Notes: a model not told the origin generated them from the letters alone. A stretch of 64,000 nucleotides of DNA from Fretibacter rubidus (GCF_041429785.1 NZ_CP163423.1:1984001-2048000); one strand, 5' to 3'; positions 1 through 11,007 are shown, counted from the stretch's first letter. Program-made: numbers and translations.

Positions 1-2
1 AA

Positions 3-2375
3 CAGGGCTTCCAGCGTGCCAAGATAAATGGCGAGATTGTCCGTATCGAAGACGCACCCGATCTGGATAAAAAGTTCAAACATGACATTGATGTGGTCGT
101 TGACCGTGTGGTGGTGCGAGAAGGCCTAGAAACCCGCCTGGCCGATAGCCTAGAGACCGCACTGCGGTTGTCTGATGGTTTGGCCGTGGCCGAAGTCGCA
201 GAAGATGACGGCGCGCGGACGTTGTTTTCTGAAAAATTTGCCTGTCCAGAGTCAGGCTTTACTTTATCCGAGATTGAACCGCGGTTATTCTCGTTTAACA
301 ACCCCCACGGGGCTTGCCCGTCTTGTGATGGTTTGGGCAAAGAGCTTAAATTTGACCCGGATATGGTGGTGCCTGATACGTCCAAAGCCTTGGGCGCGGG
401 CGCGATTGCGCCGTGGTCAAAAAACCCCAGCAGTCTTTATATGCAAACGTTAAAAGCGCTGGCCAAGCATTTCGGATTTAAGGTGGATACACCGTGGGAA
501 GACTTGGCCGATGGGGCGCGCGATGTCGTGCTTTACGGCACCAACGGCGCGAAGATTAAATTTGTCTATGAAGACGACGGCCGCCGTTATGAGACCACAA
601 AGCCCTTTGAAGGTGTGATTCCGAACCTAGAGCGCCGTTACCGCGAAACAGACAGCACATGGATGCGAGAAGAATTGGCGAAATATATGTCGGACGCGCA
701 GTGCAGTGTCTGTGACGGCAAGCGCCTGAAACCCGAAGCGCTCTGCGTCAAGGTCGCTATGATGGACATTACAGAGACAGGCGATATGTCCATCCGCAAT
801 GCCTTGGAAACATTCGAAAAGCTGCCAAAAAAGCTCACAGATAAGCAAATGGAGATTGCGGAGCGTATCCTCAAAGAAATCCGTGACCGCCTACAATTCC
901 TCAATGCGGTTGGGCTAGATTACCTGACGCTGGGGCGCGGCTCTGGTTCGCTCTCGGGTGGGGAGAGCCAGCGCATTCGGCTGGCGTCCCAAATTGGCTC
1001 TGGCCTGACAGGGGTGCTTTATGTGCTGGATGAACCGTCCATTGGTTTGCACCAGCGCGATAATGCGCGGCTACTAGAGACGCTGCAAAATCTTCGCGAC
1101 CTCGGCAATACTGTTGTCGTCGTGGAACATGATGAGGACGCCATTCTGACGGCAGATTATGTCGTGGATATGGGCCCGCTAGCGGGGGTGAACGGCGGGC
1201 AAGTTATCGCGGCGGGTACACCCGATAAAATCAAAAAAACCAAAAAATCTCTCACGGGTGAATACCTTACGGGCAAGCGCGAAATTTCCATTCCAGACAC
1301 ACGCCGCAAACCTAATCCCGATAAGCGTATCCGCATTGAAGGCGCACGGGGCAATAACCTTAAAAACGTCACAGCGGAATTTCCGCTGGGGCTGATGACC
1401 TGTGTGTCTGGCGTGTCGGGCGGCGGGAAATCGACCCTAACGATTGAAACGCTTTACCGGGCGGCGGCGCGTAAACTAAACAATTCAGGCACGCCTGCCC
1501 TGCCCCATGACAAGGCGACAGGGTTTGAGCATTTAGATAAAGTCATCGATATCAACCAAAGCCCGATTGGACGCACACCGCGCTCTAATCCTGCGACTTA
1601 CACGGGCGCCTTTACGCCCATTCGTGATTGGTTTGCAGGCCTGCCCGAGGCCAAAACGCGCGGTTATAAATCAGGACGATTTTCGTTTAACGTCAAAGGC
1701 GGGCGCTGCGAAGCATGCCAAGGCGGCGGCGTCATCAAAATTGAAATGCACTTCCTGCCCGATGTTTATGTCACCTGTGATGTTTGCAAAGGCAAACGCT
1801 ATAACCGCGAGACTTTGGAAATTCGGTTTAAAGGCAAATCCATCGCCGATGTGCTGGCCATGACCATTGATGAGGCCGCAGATTTCTTCAAAGCCGTGCC
1901 GTCCATTCGCGATAAAATGGTGACATTGCAACGCGTGGGTCTGGGCTATCTTCATGTGGGGCAACAGGCCACGACCCTATCGGGCGGCGAAGCGCAACGC
2001 GTGAAGCTGGCCAAAGAGCTGTCCAAACGCGCGACAGGCCGCACGCTTTATATTCTAGACGAGCCGACCACAGGCTTGCATTTTCATGACGTCGCCAAAT
2101 TGCTGGACGTGTTGCAAGAGTTGGTCTCGACAGGCAATACGATGATTATTATCGAGCATAATTTGGACGTGGTGAAAACGGCAGATTGGATTATCGACAT
2201 CGGCCCAGAGGGCGGAGACGGCGGCGGCGAGATTGTGGCTGTCGGCACACCCGAAGACGTCGCCAAAGTCAAAGCCAGCTGGACTGGAAAATATCTCGGC
2301 CCGATGCTGGAGCGCGACGCTGCCCGCAAAAAAACGGCCAGTAAACCAAAGCCAAAGGCCAAGAAACGCGCCTAA
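3..2375 (+). CDS. uvrA: Excinuclease ABC subunit A (5' end outside window)
   Basis: UvrA is the ATP-dependent DNA damage sensor of nucleotide excision repair; it loads UvrB at lesions in the cytoplasm. The frame is open from base 3, and the stretch before the first ATG (position 93) already reads as UvrA (a [10 protein letters not shown]-like segment, then HDIDVVVDR), so the gene begins upstream of the window. Visible features in order: a CxxC zinc module (CPSCDG), the first ABC signature LSGGESQR with Walker [10 protein letters not shown], the second Walker [10 protein letters not shown], a second zinc module (CEAC...CDVC), then LSGGEAQR with [12 protein letters not shown] Lys-rich tail ends the protein. 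Walker A has Gly where many UvrA proteins have Ser, which still fits GxxxxGKS. The identification is very secure; only the N-terminal part is missing. Confidence 0.97.
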   Translation, partial: QGFQRAKINGEIVRIEDAPDLDKKFKHDIDVVVDRVVVREGLETRLADSLETALRLSDGLAVAEVAEDDGARTLFSEKFACPESGFTLSEIEPRLFSFNNPHGACPSCDGLGKELKFDPDMVVPDTSKALGAGAIAPWSKNPSSLYMQTLKALAKHFGFKVDTPWEDLADGARDVVLYGTNGAKIKFVYEDDGRRYETTKPFEGVIPNLERRYRETDSTWMREELAKYMSDAQCSVCDGKRLKPEALCVKVAMMDITETGDMSIRNALETFEKLPKKLTDKQMEIAERILKEIRDRLQFLNAVGLDYLTLGRGSGSLSGGESQRIRLASQIGSGLTGVLYVLDEPSIGLHQRDNARLLETLQNLRDLGNTVVVVEHDEDAILTADYVVDMGPLAGVNGGQVIAAGTPDKIKKTKKSLTGEYLTGKREISIPDTRRKPNPDKRIRIEGARGNNLKNVTAEFPLGLMTCVSGVSGGGKSTLTIETLYRAAARKLNNSGTPALPHDKATGFEHLDKVIDINQSPIGRTPRSNPATYTGAFTPIRDWFAGLPEAKTRGYKSGRFSFNVKGGRCEACQGGGVIKIEMHFLPDVYVTCDVCKGKRYNRETLEIRFKGKSIADVLAMTIDEAADFFKAVPSIRDKMVTLQRVGLGYLHVGQQATTLSGGEAQRVKLAKELSKRATGRTLYILDEPTTGLHFHDVAKLLDVLQELVSTGNTMIIIEHNLDVVKTADWIIDIGPEGGDGGGEIVAVGTPEDVAKVKASWTGKYLGPMLERDAARKKTASKPKPKAKKRA

Positions 2376-2550
2376 GTCCCTGACTTAATATAGTTTAATG
2401 ATTGATATCATTGATTAGGGGCCATGATTTAGCCATACCATAGCGCAATAGTGCGGACACTGGGCTAAAAGCGTCAGGCGAAAACACAAAAGCTGGGGCG
2501 GCATCAATTTCACACCTTTCTTCAAGGTCATAGTTGCGCCGTGACAAGAG

Positions 2551-2568
2551 CCGTGAAATCAATCACGG
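2551..2568 (+). other. Perfect stem-loop in the leader of the GMC oxidoreductase
   Basis: A 6-bp perfect stem (CCGTGA/TCACGG) with a six-base loop lies about 10 bases before the AAGGGG ribosome-binding site of the gene starting at 2594. The rest of the 218-base gap after uvrA shows no RNA gene or clear promoter. Its role is unknown; it could be an operator or a leader structure. Confidence 0.35.
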
Positions 2569-2593
2569 GATTTACGCAAGGGGAAACTGTGCG

Positions 2594-4186
2594 ATGATTA
2601 TTGATGCCGCACAGACGGAGTTGCCCGAGATTAAAGACGCCGATGTTTGTATAATTGGCGGCGGTGTCGCGGGACAAACACTCGCGATGCGGCTCGCGGC
2701 GCAAAAGCAACATGTCGTCCTGCTTGAAAGCGGTGGTCGGGATTTCGACCCGCAAACGCAAAAGCTGTCCGAGGGCGAAAACATCGGTGCGCCTTATTAT
2801 GATTTAGAGACAACGCGCCTGCGCCTCTTTGGGGGTACGGCGGCAATTTGGGGTGGGCGCTGCGCAGAACTTGACCCGATTGATTTTAAAAAACGTGACT
2901 TCATTCCCCATAGCGGATGGCCGATTAGCAAGTCTGATTTAGACCCCTATTATGCGCGCGCCTTTGACAGCCTCGGCTTGGCCCGCCCGGGCGAAGGGCG
3001 GCTTTGGGACACATTAAACCGTCAAAGACCAGCCTTTGATCCCAACAAGCTTGAAGCGGACCTTTGGTGTTTTGACGAGAACGGCGAGCGCTTTACCAAC
3101 CCTACGCGCGGAAATTTATCGGACATCGAAATTGTGCTCAATGCAACCATGACAGAGCTTGACGTCGGCCCGTCTGGCGCGGTGCAATCCGTGAGCGTGC
3201 AAACACCAAACAAGGCCTCTGCCAGAATTAAAGCCAAGACATTTGTCCTCGCCGCAGGCGCAATCGAAACCACACGCCTATTGATGGGGGCGGTTCCCGC
3301 AAGGCCCAAGGGTTTGGGTAATGACCACGGGCAGTTGGGACGATATTTTATGGAACATCCCCATGCGCGCGGCGGACAGATTATCCCTCATAGCCTCGCG
3401 CAATCGCTCATGGTTTTGCCGCGCGCGCTTCGGTCTGATGGTCGGCGCTATGCGGCTTATTTACGACCGGCTGAACGTCTGCAAGAAGAGCTCGGTATCC
3501 TGAATACATCTATTAGTTTTGCACCGCGCCGTCACGCAGGCGGCACTATGGAATTATTTCGCGCCGCGACCAATAAGCTTAAACACGATCTGCCCAGCAC
3601 AAAGTTTTGGCGCTCACTCTACAAGGGCCTTAAGGGTGCAGCTATTCGCGGCCTTGAATGGACGGACCCGTGGGCGTCTGTCATGAATATGAAACTGTCG
3701 CGCGGCAAGCTTGGGCTTTATGCCGTTGTCCGCGCAGAACAAGCCCCCAATCCCGATAGCCGCGTTACGTTGTCACCCGATAAGGACGCCTTTGGTCTGC
3801 CGCTCGCCGCCCTTGATTGGCAACTCTCAGAGCTTGATAAACATAGCGTCACAGTATTGATGAAAACCTTGGGCGAAGAATATGAACGCCTTGGCTGGGG
3901 CATAGTCGAGCCCGCCGCTTGGCTATCTGATGAGACTCAGAAATGGGCGATTGACCCGCTGATTTCGGCTCATCCCATCGGCGGTTATCACCATATGGGC
4001 GGCACCCGCATGGGCGATGACCCAACCACCAGTGTCGTTGATAAAAACGGCCGCCTACACGCAAGCCCGAACCTTTATATCGCCAGCAGCAGTGTATTTC
4101 CAACAAGCGGTTGGGCCAACCCAACAGTCACCATCATGGCGCTGGCCGAACGCCTAGGTGATCATATTGCGAGCCACCGCAAATAG
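2594..4186 (+). CDS. GMC-family FAD-dependent oxidoreductase
   Basis: This is a flavoprotein of the glucose-methanol-choline family, which oxidises alcohols or sugars. An N-terminal Rossmann motif (IIGGGVAGQTLA) is followed by an acidic end of beta-2 (LLESGG), the FGGTAAIWGG segment, and a C-terminal GMC domain with HHMGGTRMG and SGWANPTVTI. HPIGGYHHMG carries the catalytic His region. I placed the start at 2594 because AAGGGG lies about ten bases upstream; an in-frame ATG at 2534 would add 20 residues that do not resemble the family. There is no obvious signal peptide. It stands alone, 218 bases after uvrA, and converges on the next gene. The substrate cannot be read from the sequence. Confidence 0.85.
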   Translation: MIIDAAQTELPEIKDADVCIIGGGVAGQTLAMRLAAQKQHVVLLESGGRDFDPQTQKLSEGENIGAPYYDLETTRLRLFGGTAAIWGGRCAELDPIDFKKRDFIPHSGWPISKSDLDPYYARAFDSLGLARPGEGRLWDTLNRQRPAFDPNKLEADLWCFDENGERFTNPTRGNLSDIEIVLNATMTELDVGPSGAVQSVSVQTPNKASARIKAKTFVLAAGAIETTRLLMGAVPARPKGLGNDHGQLGRYFMEHPHARGGQIIPHSLAQSLMVLPRALRSDGRRYAAYLRPAERLQEELGILNTSISFAPRRHAGGTMELFRAATNKLKHDLPSTKFWRSLYKGLKGAAIRGLEWTDPWASVMNMKLSRGKLGLYAVVRAEQAPNPDSRVTLSPDKDAFGLPLAALDWQLSELDKHSVTVLMKTLGEEYERLGWGIVEPAAWLSDETQKWAIDPLISAHPIGGYHHMGGTRMGDDPTTSVVDKNGRLHASPNLYIASSSVFPTSGWANPTVTIMALAERLGDHIASHRK

Positions 4187-4196
4187 ATTTTCTTAA

Positions 4197-5315
4197 TTAC
4201 CGCTCCTCGCCAAGCTCTGGGATAATTCGCCCTTTTTCATCTGTTAATCTATAGCTGATCTTCGTCACAAGACCCTTGCGCGTTTCAGGGTCGTCATCAG
4301 TTTGAAGCGGCTCAAAATCCCAAGATTCGACGCATTTTAATGAATTTCGTTCAAATACCGCCTCTGTGGAGTTGATAATCGTCGCGTTAGTAACTTTACC
4401 ACTATCATCAACATCATACCTAACATTTGCATGACCAGACCGCTTTGCTGAACGCGGCATAATGGGTGGGAAGCGTACTGCCGGGATGGGGGCGTCTGCA
4501 CGCATCTCGTCATAAGGCCAACATTTGCAAACGCCTGCCTGTTCGGCTTCTGCTAGTTTCCCGTCTTCATTAATATGAGACATCATAATCAACCATTTAC
4601 CAAACGCGGTTTTGACAATGGGATGATCTTTTGTCACGACGTCTTCGAGGTTTTGCATAACAACTTGATATTCAAGCGCCGCGTCGATTGGGTTATCGTG
4701 GCGGAGCAGGTTACCTTTGTAAATGCGGGTCGCATAAGGGAATATTGACTGATACTCATGCCCTTCCCCTTGGAAAATTTCGAGCGCTTCGTCGTATTTT
4801 TGAGCCGCGCCACGGTCACGTCCTGCCGCATAATCCAGCAAGCCGGAGAGGGCCGTGATCTCGCCGTCAAATGTGCTGCCTTGCAATCCTTTGGCTTCAA
4901 TCAGCTTTTGTGCGTCACTGATAAAAGGCTTGGCGCGCTTGAATTTTTCCGTCGTCACGATGAGTTGCGTCATGGCCACGTAACGCTCTAGCTTGTCTTC
5001 GGCCTCGGCTTTGGTTGTCTCTGGGGCCAGTTCAACCGCGCGCTCGAAAGCCTTTATCGCGGCTTCTCTTTTATCCGCTGGTAAAACACCCGCGTAGTTA
5101 TAAGCCAAGTCCCCCGTGGTTTTGCTATCACCCAGTAACTTTTCAGCCTGATCCCACGCTTTTTTGGCATGTTTGACCATAGCATCACGATCGCCTGCTT
5201 TTTGCGCGGCCGTGAAAGCTTTATAAGGCTTGAGGACTTCGGGCGGTGTTTGGGCCGCGCTGGGTAGCGCCACCAGACATGCCAATGACGCCCCAATGAT
5301 TAGTTTTTTGAACAT
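4197..5315 (-). CDS. Exported TPR protein with TonB C-terminal-like domain (paralog A)
   Basis: This 372-residue protein has a signal peptide (positive start, hydrophobic core, cut near PSAAQ around residue 22), a helical TPR-like region (about 25-250), a CKCWPY motif (Cys263, Cys265) and a C-terminal beta-rich segment resembling the TonB C-terminal domain (about 295-345: HANVRYDVDDSGKV, then SLKCVESWDFEP). Unlike TonB it has a cleavable signal rather than a retained anchor, so it is probably periplasmic. The start at 5315 is preceded by GGGGA; an ATG four codons earlier has no ribosome-binding site. The neighbour at 5427-6629 is a paralog. Its role is unknown; binding of envelope partners is an inference from the domains. 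Confidence 0.75.
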   Translation of the reverse strand: MFKKLIIGASLACLVALPSAAQTPPEVLKPYKAFTAAQKAGDRDAMVKHAKKAWDQAEKLLGDSKTTGDLAYNYAGVLPADKREAAIKAFERAVELAPETTKAEAEDKLERYVAMTQLIVTTEKFKRAKPFISDAQKLIEAKGLQGSTFDGEITALSGLLDYAAGRDRGAAQKYDEALEIFQGEGHEYQSIFPYATRIYKGNLLRHDNPIDAALEYQVVMQNLEDVVTKDHPIVKTAFGKWLIMMSHINEDGKLAEAEQAGVCKCWPYDEMRADAPIPAVRFPPIMPRSAKRSGHANVRYDVDDSGKVTNATIINSTEAVFERNSLKCVESWDFEPLQTDDDPETRKGLVTKISYRLTDEKGRIIPELGEER

Positions 5316-5346
5316 CGAAATCCCCATATCACTGAATATTAGGAAA

Positions 5347-5393
5347 CAGTAAAATACAGCTAGGGATTGTCAATGCGTAAGCTGTGTTTACTG
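5347..5393. repeat. Inverted repeat between the two TPR/TonB-C paralogs
   Basis: CAGTAAA and ACAGCT on the left pair with AGCTGT and TTTACTG on the right, giving 13 base pairs with a small internal loop and an 18-base apical loop. No T-run follows on either strand, so it is not a classic terminator. It lies 32 to 78 bases upstream of the start at 5315 and could be an operator or leader structure. Confidence 0.5.
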
Positions 5394-5426
5394 GCCCTTA
5401 CGTCATCAAGCGTACAGACATTCGGG

Positions 5427-6629
5427 CTAGTAAACGTCTTGGCTTTCGCGGTCAAAGACGGTGTAGGTGAACGGCACTGTCAGGTCCTTGCGGTAATCTG
5501 CGGGCTCATCCCCTGTTTTTGGTGCAAAGCTATAGTCTGAGAGTTTCCGTTCTGAGCGTGCGACATAGGCATCCCCCGGCCAGCTATCCAAAACACGGAT
5601 ATTGGTCGGTTGTCCGCTATCGGTCACGTCAACTTTTAATATCGCATAACCAGAGCCCAGATTATTATTCACCGTAATGGTGTTATCGATCTTACTGCCA
5701 CGGTCTGTCACAGCAACCTTTGGCGTAGTTTGGGTATAAGGCCAGCAATCACACAGCCCAGCCGCTTTGGCCTCGTCCAGTTTATTGGTAAATTCCAGCC
5801 GCGCACGGGCGTTGACCCAACGCCCAATGGTATGGGCGACCAGCCCGTTTTGACGCCCAAGCGTGTCTTCAATAGCGTCGCGCGATGTTTGGTACGCCAG
5901 TGCCGCTGACAGAAAGTCACCCGCCCGTTCATGGGCATAACCCACGGCGTTTGAGGCCGCCGCCATATATTTTGGTTGCACCATTTTTGGATTGGCTTGA
6001 AAAATTGATAGCGCACGCTCAGCTGTTTTTGCGCACTCCTTCTGAATGCGCGCAGCAAATTCTTCGGGATTTTGTTTCAATTCCAGTCGCGACCCTGTGC
6101 GGCCCGACGGATTAGGCGGCTGATTGGCCGCGCGCGCGGCCCGGCGGTTACACGCATTGGTGTCATGAACCAGTAATTCACCAACAAACACAGTGCGGGA
6201 TAACCCGTTTTTAGCGGCATATTGCTGGGCCATGCGGCTACGGTCCACGGCATCATCAAGCTCGCCTGATTTCTCAAACGCTTTGACCAGTTCAACCTCA
6301 CGCTCCATACGGATTTCGCTGGTTGCCGACAATTCCGCAGCGCGCTCTAAGGCTTTAAGCGATGACTTGGGATTACCGCGGGCTTGCTCTAAAAACCCGT
6401 AATTAAACGCCAAATCGCCTGTTGTCTTACCATCACCGATGGCAGATTCTGCGTTCTTCCACGCTTTGCGGCCCTCTGATAGGGCGGTCTTATAATCTGC
6501 CGCCTCCATCGCCGCATTATACGCCTTGTAAGCATCCATAACATTGGACGGCACTTGCGCCGCAGCAGGCGTGCAGAGCAACATAGCCATAGCAGCAGAG
6601 GCAAGCAAAGTTTGGGGGAGCGTTTTCAT
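5427..6629 (-). CDS. Exported TPR protein with TonB C-terminal-like domain (paralog B)
   Basis: This 400-residue paralog of the next gene shares the signal peptide (cut near TPAAAQ), a related start of the mature protein (helical YKAYNAAMEAADY versus YKAFTAAQKAGDR), the GKTTGDLAFNYG segment, and a CDCWPY motif (Cys293, Cys295) followed by a TonB-C-like domain (about 328-375: AILKVDVTDSGQP and YSFAP). It carries an extra Pro/Arg-rich insert around residues 160-185 with one more Cys. TGAGG sits four bases before the ATG. A 111-base spacer separates the two genes, so they may share a promoter. Function is unknown; the tandem arrangement suggests partners or diverged duplicates. Confidence 0.75.
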   Translation of the reverse strand: MKTLPQTLLASAAMAMLLCTPAAAQVPSNVMDAYKAYNAAMEAADYKTALSEGRKAWKNAESAIGDGKTTGDLAFNYGFLEQARGNPKSSLKALERAAELSATSEIRMEREVELVKAFEKSGELDDAVDRSRMAQQYAAKNGLSRTVFVGELLVHDTNACNRRAARAANQPPNPSGRTGSRLELKQNPEEFAARIQKECAKTAERALSIFQANPKMVQPKYMAAASNAVGYAHERAGDFLSAALAYQTSRDAIEDTLGRQNGLVAHTIGRWVNARARLEFTNKLDEAKAAGLCDCWPYTQTTPKVAVTDRGSKIDNTITVNNNLGSGYAILKVDVTDSGQPTNIRVLDSWPGDAYVARSERKLSDYSFAPKTGDEPADYRKDLTVPFTYTVFDRESQDVY

Positions 6630-6645
6630 AAGGCCTCACAAGGTT

Positions 6646-6662
6646 AGGTTTAATGTAAACCT
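6646..6662. promoter_or_regulatory. 7-bp palindrome just upstream of paralog B
   Basis: AGGTTTA and TAAACCT flank a 3-base centre, 17 to 33 bases before the start codon at 6629. The size and place fit a protein-binding operator, but no regulator can be named. Confidence 0.3.
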
Positions 6663-6706
6663 ATCGTGAAAAGCGGCTTTGTCAAATTATTATTGATAAA
6701 CGATAA

Positions 6707-7702
6707 TTAAAAGCCGTCCATATTGCGGTGATAAATTGCTGTACCGCCGTTTCTCTGCGCGACGTAATTGGCAATGCCCCAAATGTGGAGATACCACATC
6801 AAGCTAAAAACCGCATAGAGCATCAGGAATATGACAAGAATTATCTTGGTGCTGAGTTTTTCAAAATGCGCCGCTAACGCTGAAAAATCCGGGTCTGCGC
6901 CGCTCATATCCATTGTTTCAAGCGCAGACACATCAGCCCCCGAGAACAACACTATCATGCCAATAAACATAATGATGGTCATGAGCACATAGCCGCCAAT
7001 GGCCGTCAGCGCGTAGGCCCCGGAAAGCGGCAAGCCAATGCCCTTGGTAATCGACCACCCGTTGAACACCCGCAGCGTTTCGTCACGCACAGAGAGCGCC
7101 GCCGCAGGCGCCCAACGCATGAAAATAACAACAAGCGCAACAAGGAACGCAATGATACCGAAAAAGCCCACTAATCCAACAATAACGCCAAGTCCCGTTG
7201 ACCCTGTGGCCTGCGCCCCTGCCCCCAACAGGCCAAAAATGACCGCAACCATAATCGCGCCAAGAATATAAATACCGACAAAACAGAGATAGATGATGAG
7301 TTGCGTCAACATAACCATGACTTCGTCACGCCCAAATCGCAACGGCACAAGGCCTTTGTCGATACCGTGAAAGACATTTTTATGCATGGCGGCTTCTAAC
7401 ATCGCCATCACCACCCATGACGCAATAAACAACAGAAATATTGACCCCGATAAGGACTGCATCTGGCTAAACATTGTGCTGGCGACCACACTCTCAGGTG
7501 TATTATTATTTTCCATGGCAATGATGGTTTGAAAAAATTCTGCATAGGCCATGATAAGCCCGCGCCCGAATATAAAATAGACCAGTAGCAATAGCGCCGC
7601 CGCCCAAAGCACAATTCTGAAAAGAAAGTTGCGACCGCCTGGCATAGTCCACGGCGTCATGATCGCGTCTGTGACGTCGAATTTTTGCATATCTTTGGCC
7701 AT
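6707..7702 (-). CDS. Polytopic membrane protein of unknown function
   Basis: This 331-residue inner-membrane protein has about seven hydrophobic segments: one near residues 27-47, one near 90-112, two around 135-170, one near 180-210, one near 230-255 and one near 290-315. Polar loops separate them. I chose the ATG at 7702 because AAAGGGG lies eight bases upstream; the longer frame starting at 7750 has no ribosome-binding site. No catalytic motif stands out, and I do not recognise a family with certainty. It is transcribed leftwards and diverges from trmFO. Confidence 0.75.
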   Translation of the reverse strand: MAKDMQKFDVTDAIMTPWTMPGGRNFLFRIVLWAAALLLLVYFIFGRGLIMAYAEFFQTIIAMENNNTPESVVASTMFSQMQSLSGSIFLLFIASWVVMAMLEAAMHKNVFHGIDKGLVPLRFGRDEVMVMLTQLIIYLCFVGIYILGAIMVAVIFGLLGAGAQATGSTGLGVIVGLVGFFGIIAFLVALVVIFMRWAPAAALSVRDETLRVFNGWSITKGIGLPLSGAYALTAIGGYVLMTIIMFIGMIVLFSGADVSALETMDMSGADPDFSALAAHFEKLSTKIILVIFLMLYAVFSLMWYLHIWGIANYVAQRNGGTAIYHRNMDGF

Positions 7703-7799
7703 GGTAAATCCCCTTTGTCCCACCGTCATATAGCAACACAAAACAGTCAAGACCCTATGTCGCTCTTTACAATTTTGGGCGCTGCGTTACAGGGGCGGC

Positions 7800-9203
7800 A
7801 TGACACAAAAAAGCGCAATAAAACCCGTTCATATCATTGGTGCCGGCATGGCCGGATCTGAGGCCGCATGGCAATGCGTGCGGCGCGGCGTCCCTGTTAT
7901 CTTGCACGAAATGCGGCCTGTCCGCATGACTGACGCGCATAACACAGACGGATTTGCGGAACTGGTCTGTTCTAATTCGTTTCGATCTGATGATAAACAC
8001 GGCAATGCGGTTGGCGTGCTGCATGAGGAAATGCGAAAATCCGATAGCTTGATTATGGGTATGGCGGATATGACAAAGCTGCCCGCAGGGGGTGCGCTGG
8101 CCGTTGACCGCGACGCGTTTTCTGATGCTGTGTCAATGATACTGCGCCAACATCCGTTGGTTACCGTCGAATACGGCGAGGTCAAAGGCCTACCGCCGAA
8201 AGCCTGGGGCAATACCATTATCGCCACTGGCCCCCTCACCGCGCCGTCACTGGCAGGTGCCATATTAAAAGAGACGGGCGAAGACAGTCTTGCATTTTTT
8301 GATGCCATTGCGCCGATTGTTTATAAGGACAGCATTGATTTTGACAAAGCGTGGATGCAATCGCGTTATGACAAAAAAGGGCCTGGCGGCGACGGCGCGG
8401 ATTACATCAACTGCCCGCTTGATGAGACACAATATCTGCGCTTCATCGACGCGCTAGTCGAGAGTGACAAGACTGAGTTTAAAGACTTTGAAAAAGACAC
8501 GCCCTATTTTGAAAGCTGCCTCCCGATTGAGGTCATGGCCGCACGCGGAGCGGAGACATTGCGTTGGGGCCCGATGAAACCTGTCGGCCTGACCAACCCA
8601 CATAATCCGACCGTCAAAGCCCATGCCATTGTGCAGCTTCGCCAAGATAATGCGCTCGGCACGCTCTATAATATGGTTGGGTTTCAAACGAAGATGAAAT
8701 ACGGCGCACAGGCCGAGATTTTCAAGCAAATCCCGGGACTAGAAAAAGCGCGCTTTGCCCGGCTCGGCGGTATTCACCGCAACACATTTATCAACTCACC
8801 AAAGCTCCTCAATAAGCAACTTCAGCTTAAATCGCGTCCTGATCTTCGCTTTGCGGGACAAATTATGGGCGTTGAAGGTTATATTGAAAGCGCTGGGTTG
8901 GGCCTGATCACGGGCCGTATGGCGGCCGCCCAAGCGCTAGGCGAGAGCTATCCCGTCCCGCCGCTGACCACCGCCATGGGGTCACTGGTGGAGCATGTCA
9001 CAGGCGGGTTTATGAGTGGCCCAAAGGCGACGTTCCAGCCGATGAATGTCAATTTCGGCCTGTTCCCACCTGTTGAAGGCGAGATTAAATATCCCAAAGT
9101 GAACGGCAAACGGCTACGCGGCAAAGACAAGACACGCTACCGCAAGGGCTTGCTCGCAAAGCGCGCTTTGGTGGATATAGAAGATTGGACGAAAGCGCTT
9201 TAA
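7800..9203 (+). CDS. trmFO: FADH2-oxidising tRNA (uracil-54-C5) methyltransferase TrmFO
   Basis: TrmFO makes ribothymidine at position 54 of tRNA, using methylenetetrahydrofolate as carbon source and FADH2 as reductant. The N-terminus carries the FAD motif [12 protein letters not shown], then [13 protein letters not shown] and the family signature [12 protein letters not shown]. Further family segments are [51 protein letters not shown] and [12 protein letters not shown]. The length of 467 residues is normal. AGGGG lies about five bases before the ATG. Its stop codon overlaps the stop of the convergent DUF4153 gene in the shared palindrome TTAA. Confidence 0.97.
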   Translation: MTQKSAIKPVHIIGAGMAGSEAAWQCVRRGVPVILHEMRPVRMTDAHNTDGFAELVCSNSFRSDDKHGNAVGVLHEEMRKSDSLIMGMADMTKLPAGGALAVDRDAFSDAVSMILRQHPLVTVEYGEVKGLPPKAWGNTIIATGPLTAPSLAGAILKETGEDSLAFFDAIAPIVYKDSIDFDKAWMQSRYDKKGPGGDGADYINCPLDETQYLRFIDALVESDKTEFKDFEKDTPYFESCLPIEVMAARGAETLRWGPMKPVGLTNPHNPTVKAHAIVQLRQDNALGTLYNMVGFQTKMKYGAQAEIFKQIPGLEKARFARLGGIHRNTFINSPKLLNKQLQLKSRPDLRFAGQIMGVEGYIESAGLGLITGRMAAAQALGESYPVPPLTTAMGSLVEHVTGGFMSGPKATFQPMNVNFGLFPPVEGEIKYPKVNGKRLRGKDKTRYRKGLLAKRALVDIEDWTKAL

Positions 9204-10999
9204 TCAAGCCCGCGCGTCAGAATATAGACGTCCATATTAATGCGGCGGTCATTGTTGTCTGGATCGCCATTTGTCCAGCTATTAAAACTGCGTATGACTA
9301 TACGAACTTCTCCGTCGCCTAAGGCCAAATCAATTGGCAGAAGGTCAGCTTTGATCTGCCCTTCTGTGAAGCCTTGACTATCTATCCATTCGGCGGGGTT
9401 AAACTGGGCGCTCTCTCCATCATTTGAAGACAGTATTAGAATTTCGTCCTTTATCTCTGCCTTAAAAACATCACTTTTGATAAAGTCGTTTCGGTCGCTA
9501 TTGATGTAGAGATTGATCGGCCCATAAAGCATGGCAAACCCGTCAACCGGGATTGGGTTATCGGCGCTGTAATAGCTGATCTCATTATCACGCCCATACC
9601 GGTTAGGTTCGCTGATTTTATCAAGCCCCAACGCCGTCTCTATACGTCGTTGGTTATCTTTAGTCGGATGCATGGCATCTTCACTGGGCTTATCAACGGT
9701 TACCATGCTGATATCCGTGTTTGATAAAACCTTGGCGACATTGTCCTCTAATCCAGCATTCATCAAATAGCCAAATGCCCCTTTGGCTTTGCGCGCGGCG
9801 TCCTTATCCGTGATGGTCAGGGGCGATATCAGTGTCCCGTCAGCCGCCATAATACCCGCTTTTTTTAGCTGCGCCTCAAACCGCATGGATTGGTTTGTGA
9901 CTGACAACTGTCCTGCCCCAAATGTCCCCAGCAGCAGCAACGCCGCCGCGCTACCCGGGATAATCCGAATGTCACGCTTGCCCTTTGGCCCGAAGGTAAA
10001 CCATAGCCCCAGTCCCAGCGCCCATGTCACGCCAATAGTCAGCGCAAAGCGTTGCGGCGTATAACCGTACTCATTAATGCGGACGAAAACGGCGATAGCC
10101 AGCATGATTGTGGCGGGAATAGAGAGCGGGAACCAGAGACGACGAAACAATTTGGCCAAGGCTTTCGCACGAATAAAGGGCGGCTCCAACGCCAGCCATG
10201 TCAGCGTCCCAATAATAAGAAACGGCAGGGTCAGTCCAGCAATTTCACCCTTTGGCAGGCTACCCGCCGCGACAATCTTTACGCCATAAGCCAGCAGGAT
10301 AAGCGCGTAAATCAGCGTCAATGGCGCGAGCAACCACGTGCCCAGAAACGCCACAGATTTGGATACAAAGCCCGGGTCGTCATAAAGCTCCGCATGGTCT
10401 TCATTGGCAGGCGGCAAGGTCGAGAGCCAAAATAAGGGCGCGAGAAAGCCAAAACCAATGGGATAGATTAAATCCTGCGTTAGGCGCCGTATATTTAATC
10501 CAAATAGCGTCTTGAGCGCCTCTGTGATAAACAGCATCCCCAGCAGGAAAATGACAGAGCCGACGACGGCAAACATAACCCCCGTCCAAAGCTTATGCGT
10601 GAAATCCCAGACATGCAGGTCATCACGCCCTCGTCGCCACCGCACCGCATTACCCAGCAGCAGGATTACCGCCCCAATCGCCATAATTGGATTAAGCCGC
10701 AAGCTTTCAGAGAACCATGCCAAAACCGCGATACCGACTGACAAACCGAGTTGCAGGGGCAGATTACGAAGCTTGCCTTGCCCTTCGCTTGCCAGCGTCA
10801 GGCTGACTGACACATAGGCCCCAATAATCAAGCCAAGACAGAGCAAGCCCAAGTGCTGGCGATTATCAAGATTATCAAAACCAATGACAACGACGATGAG
10901 CGTGAAAATCGCCATGCTGATGACGGCGACTGGAAAGCGGGTGAATACCGCGCCTAAGTCGGGCGCTTTTTGAAATAATGATGCTATTTTGCTTGCCAT
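9200..10999 (-). CDS. DUF4153-type multi-pass membrane protein
   Basis: This 599-residue protein has about 11 hydrophobic segments in its first 380 residues, then a soluble C-terminal region of about 210 residues that is probably outside the membrane. The segment [17 protein letters not shown], between two membrane spans, matches the pattern I associate with DUF4153. The function of that family is not established. It lies eight bases downstream of the synthase-like gene, with GAGGAT overlapping that gene's stop, so the two are very likely cotranscribed. The C-terminal half contains the GLDK...[19 protein letters not shown] region, which has no motif I recognise. Confidence 0.8.
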   Translation of the reverse strand: MASKIASLFQKAPDLGAVFTRFPVAVISMAIFTLIVVVIGFDNLDNRQHLGLLCLGLIIGAYVSVSLTLASEGQGKLRNLPLQLGLSVGIAVLAWFSESLRLNPIMAIGAVILLLGNAVRWRRGRDDLHVWDFTHKLWTGVMFAVVGSVIFLLGMLFITEALKTLFGLNIRRLTQDLIYPIGFGFLAPLFWLSTLPPANEDHAELYDDPGFVSKSVAFLGTWLLAPLTLIYALILLAYGVKIVAAGSLPKGEIAGLTLPFLIIGTLTWLALEPPFIRAKALAKLFRRLWFPLSIPATIMLAIAVFVRINEYGYTPQRFALTIGVTWALGLGLWFTFGPKGKRDIRIIPGSAAALLLLGTFGAGQLSVTNQSMRFEAQLKKAGIMAADGTLISPLTITDKDAARKAKGAFGYLMNAGLEDNVAKVLSNTDISMVTVDKPSEDAMHPTKDNQRRIETALGLDKISEPNRYGRDNEISYYSADNPIPVDGFAMLYGPINLYINSDRNDFIKSDVFKAEIKDEILILSSNDGESAQFNPAEWIDSQGFTEGQIKADLLPIDLALGDGEVRIVIRSFNSWTNGDPDNNDRRINMDVYILTRGLD

Positions 11000-11007
11000 A
11001 TTATCCT

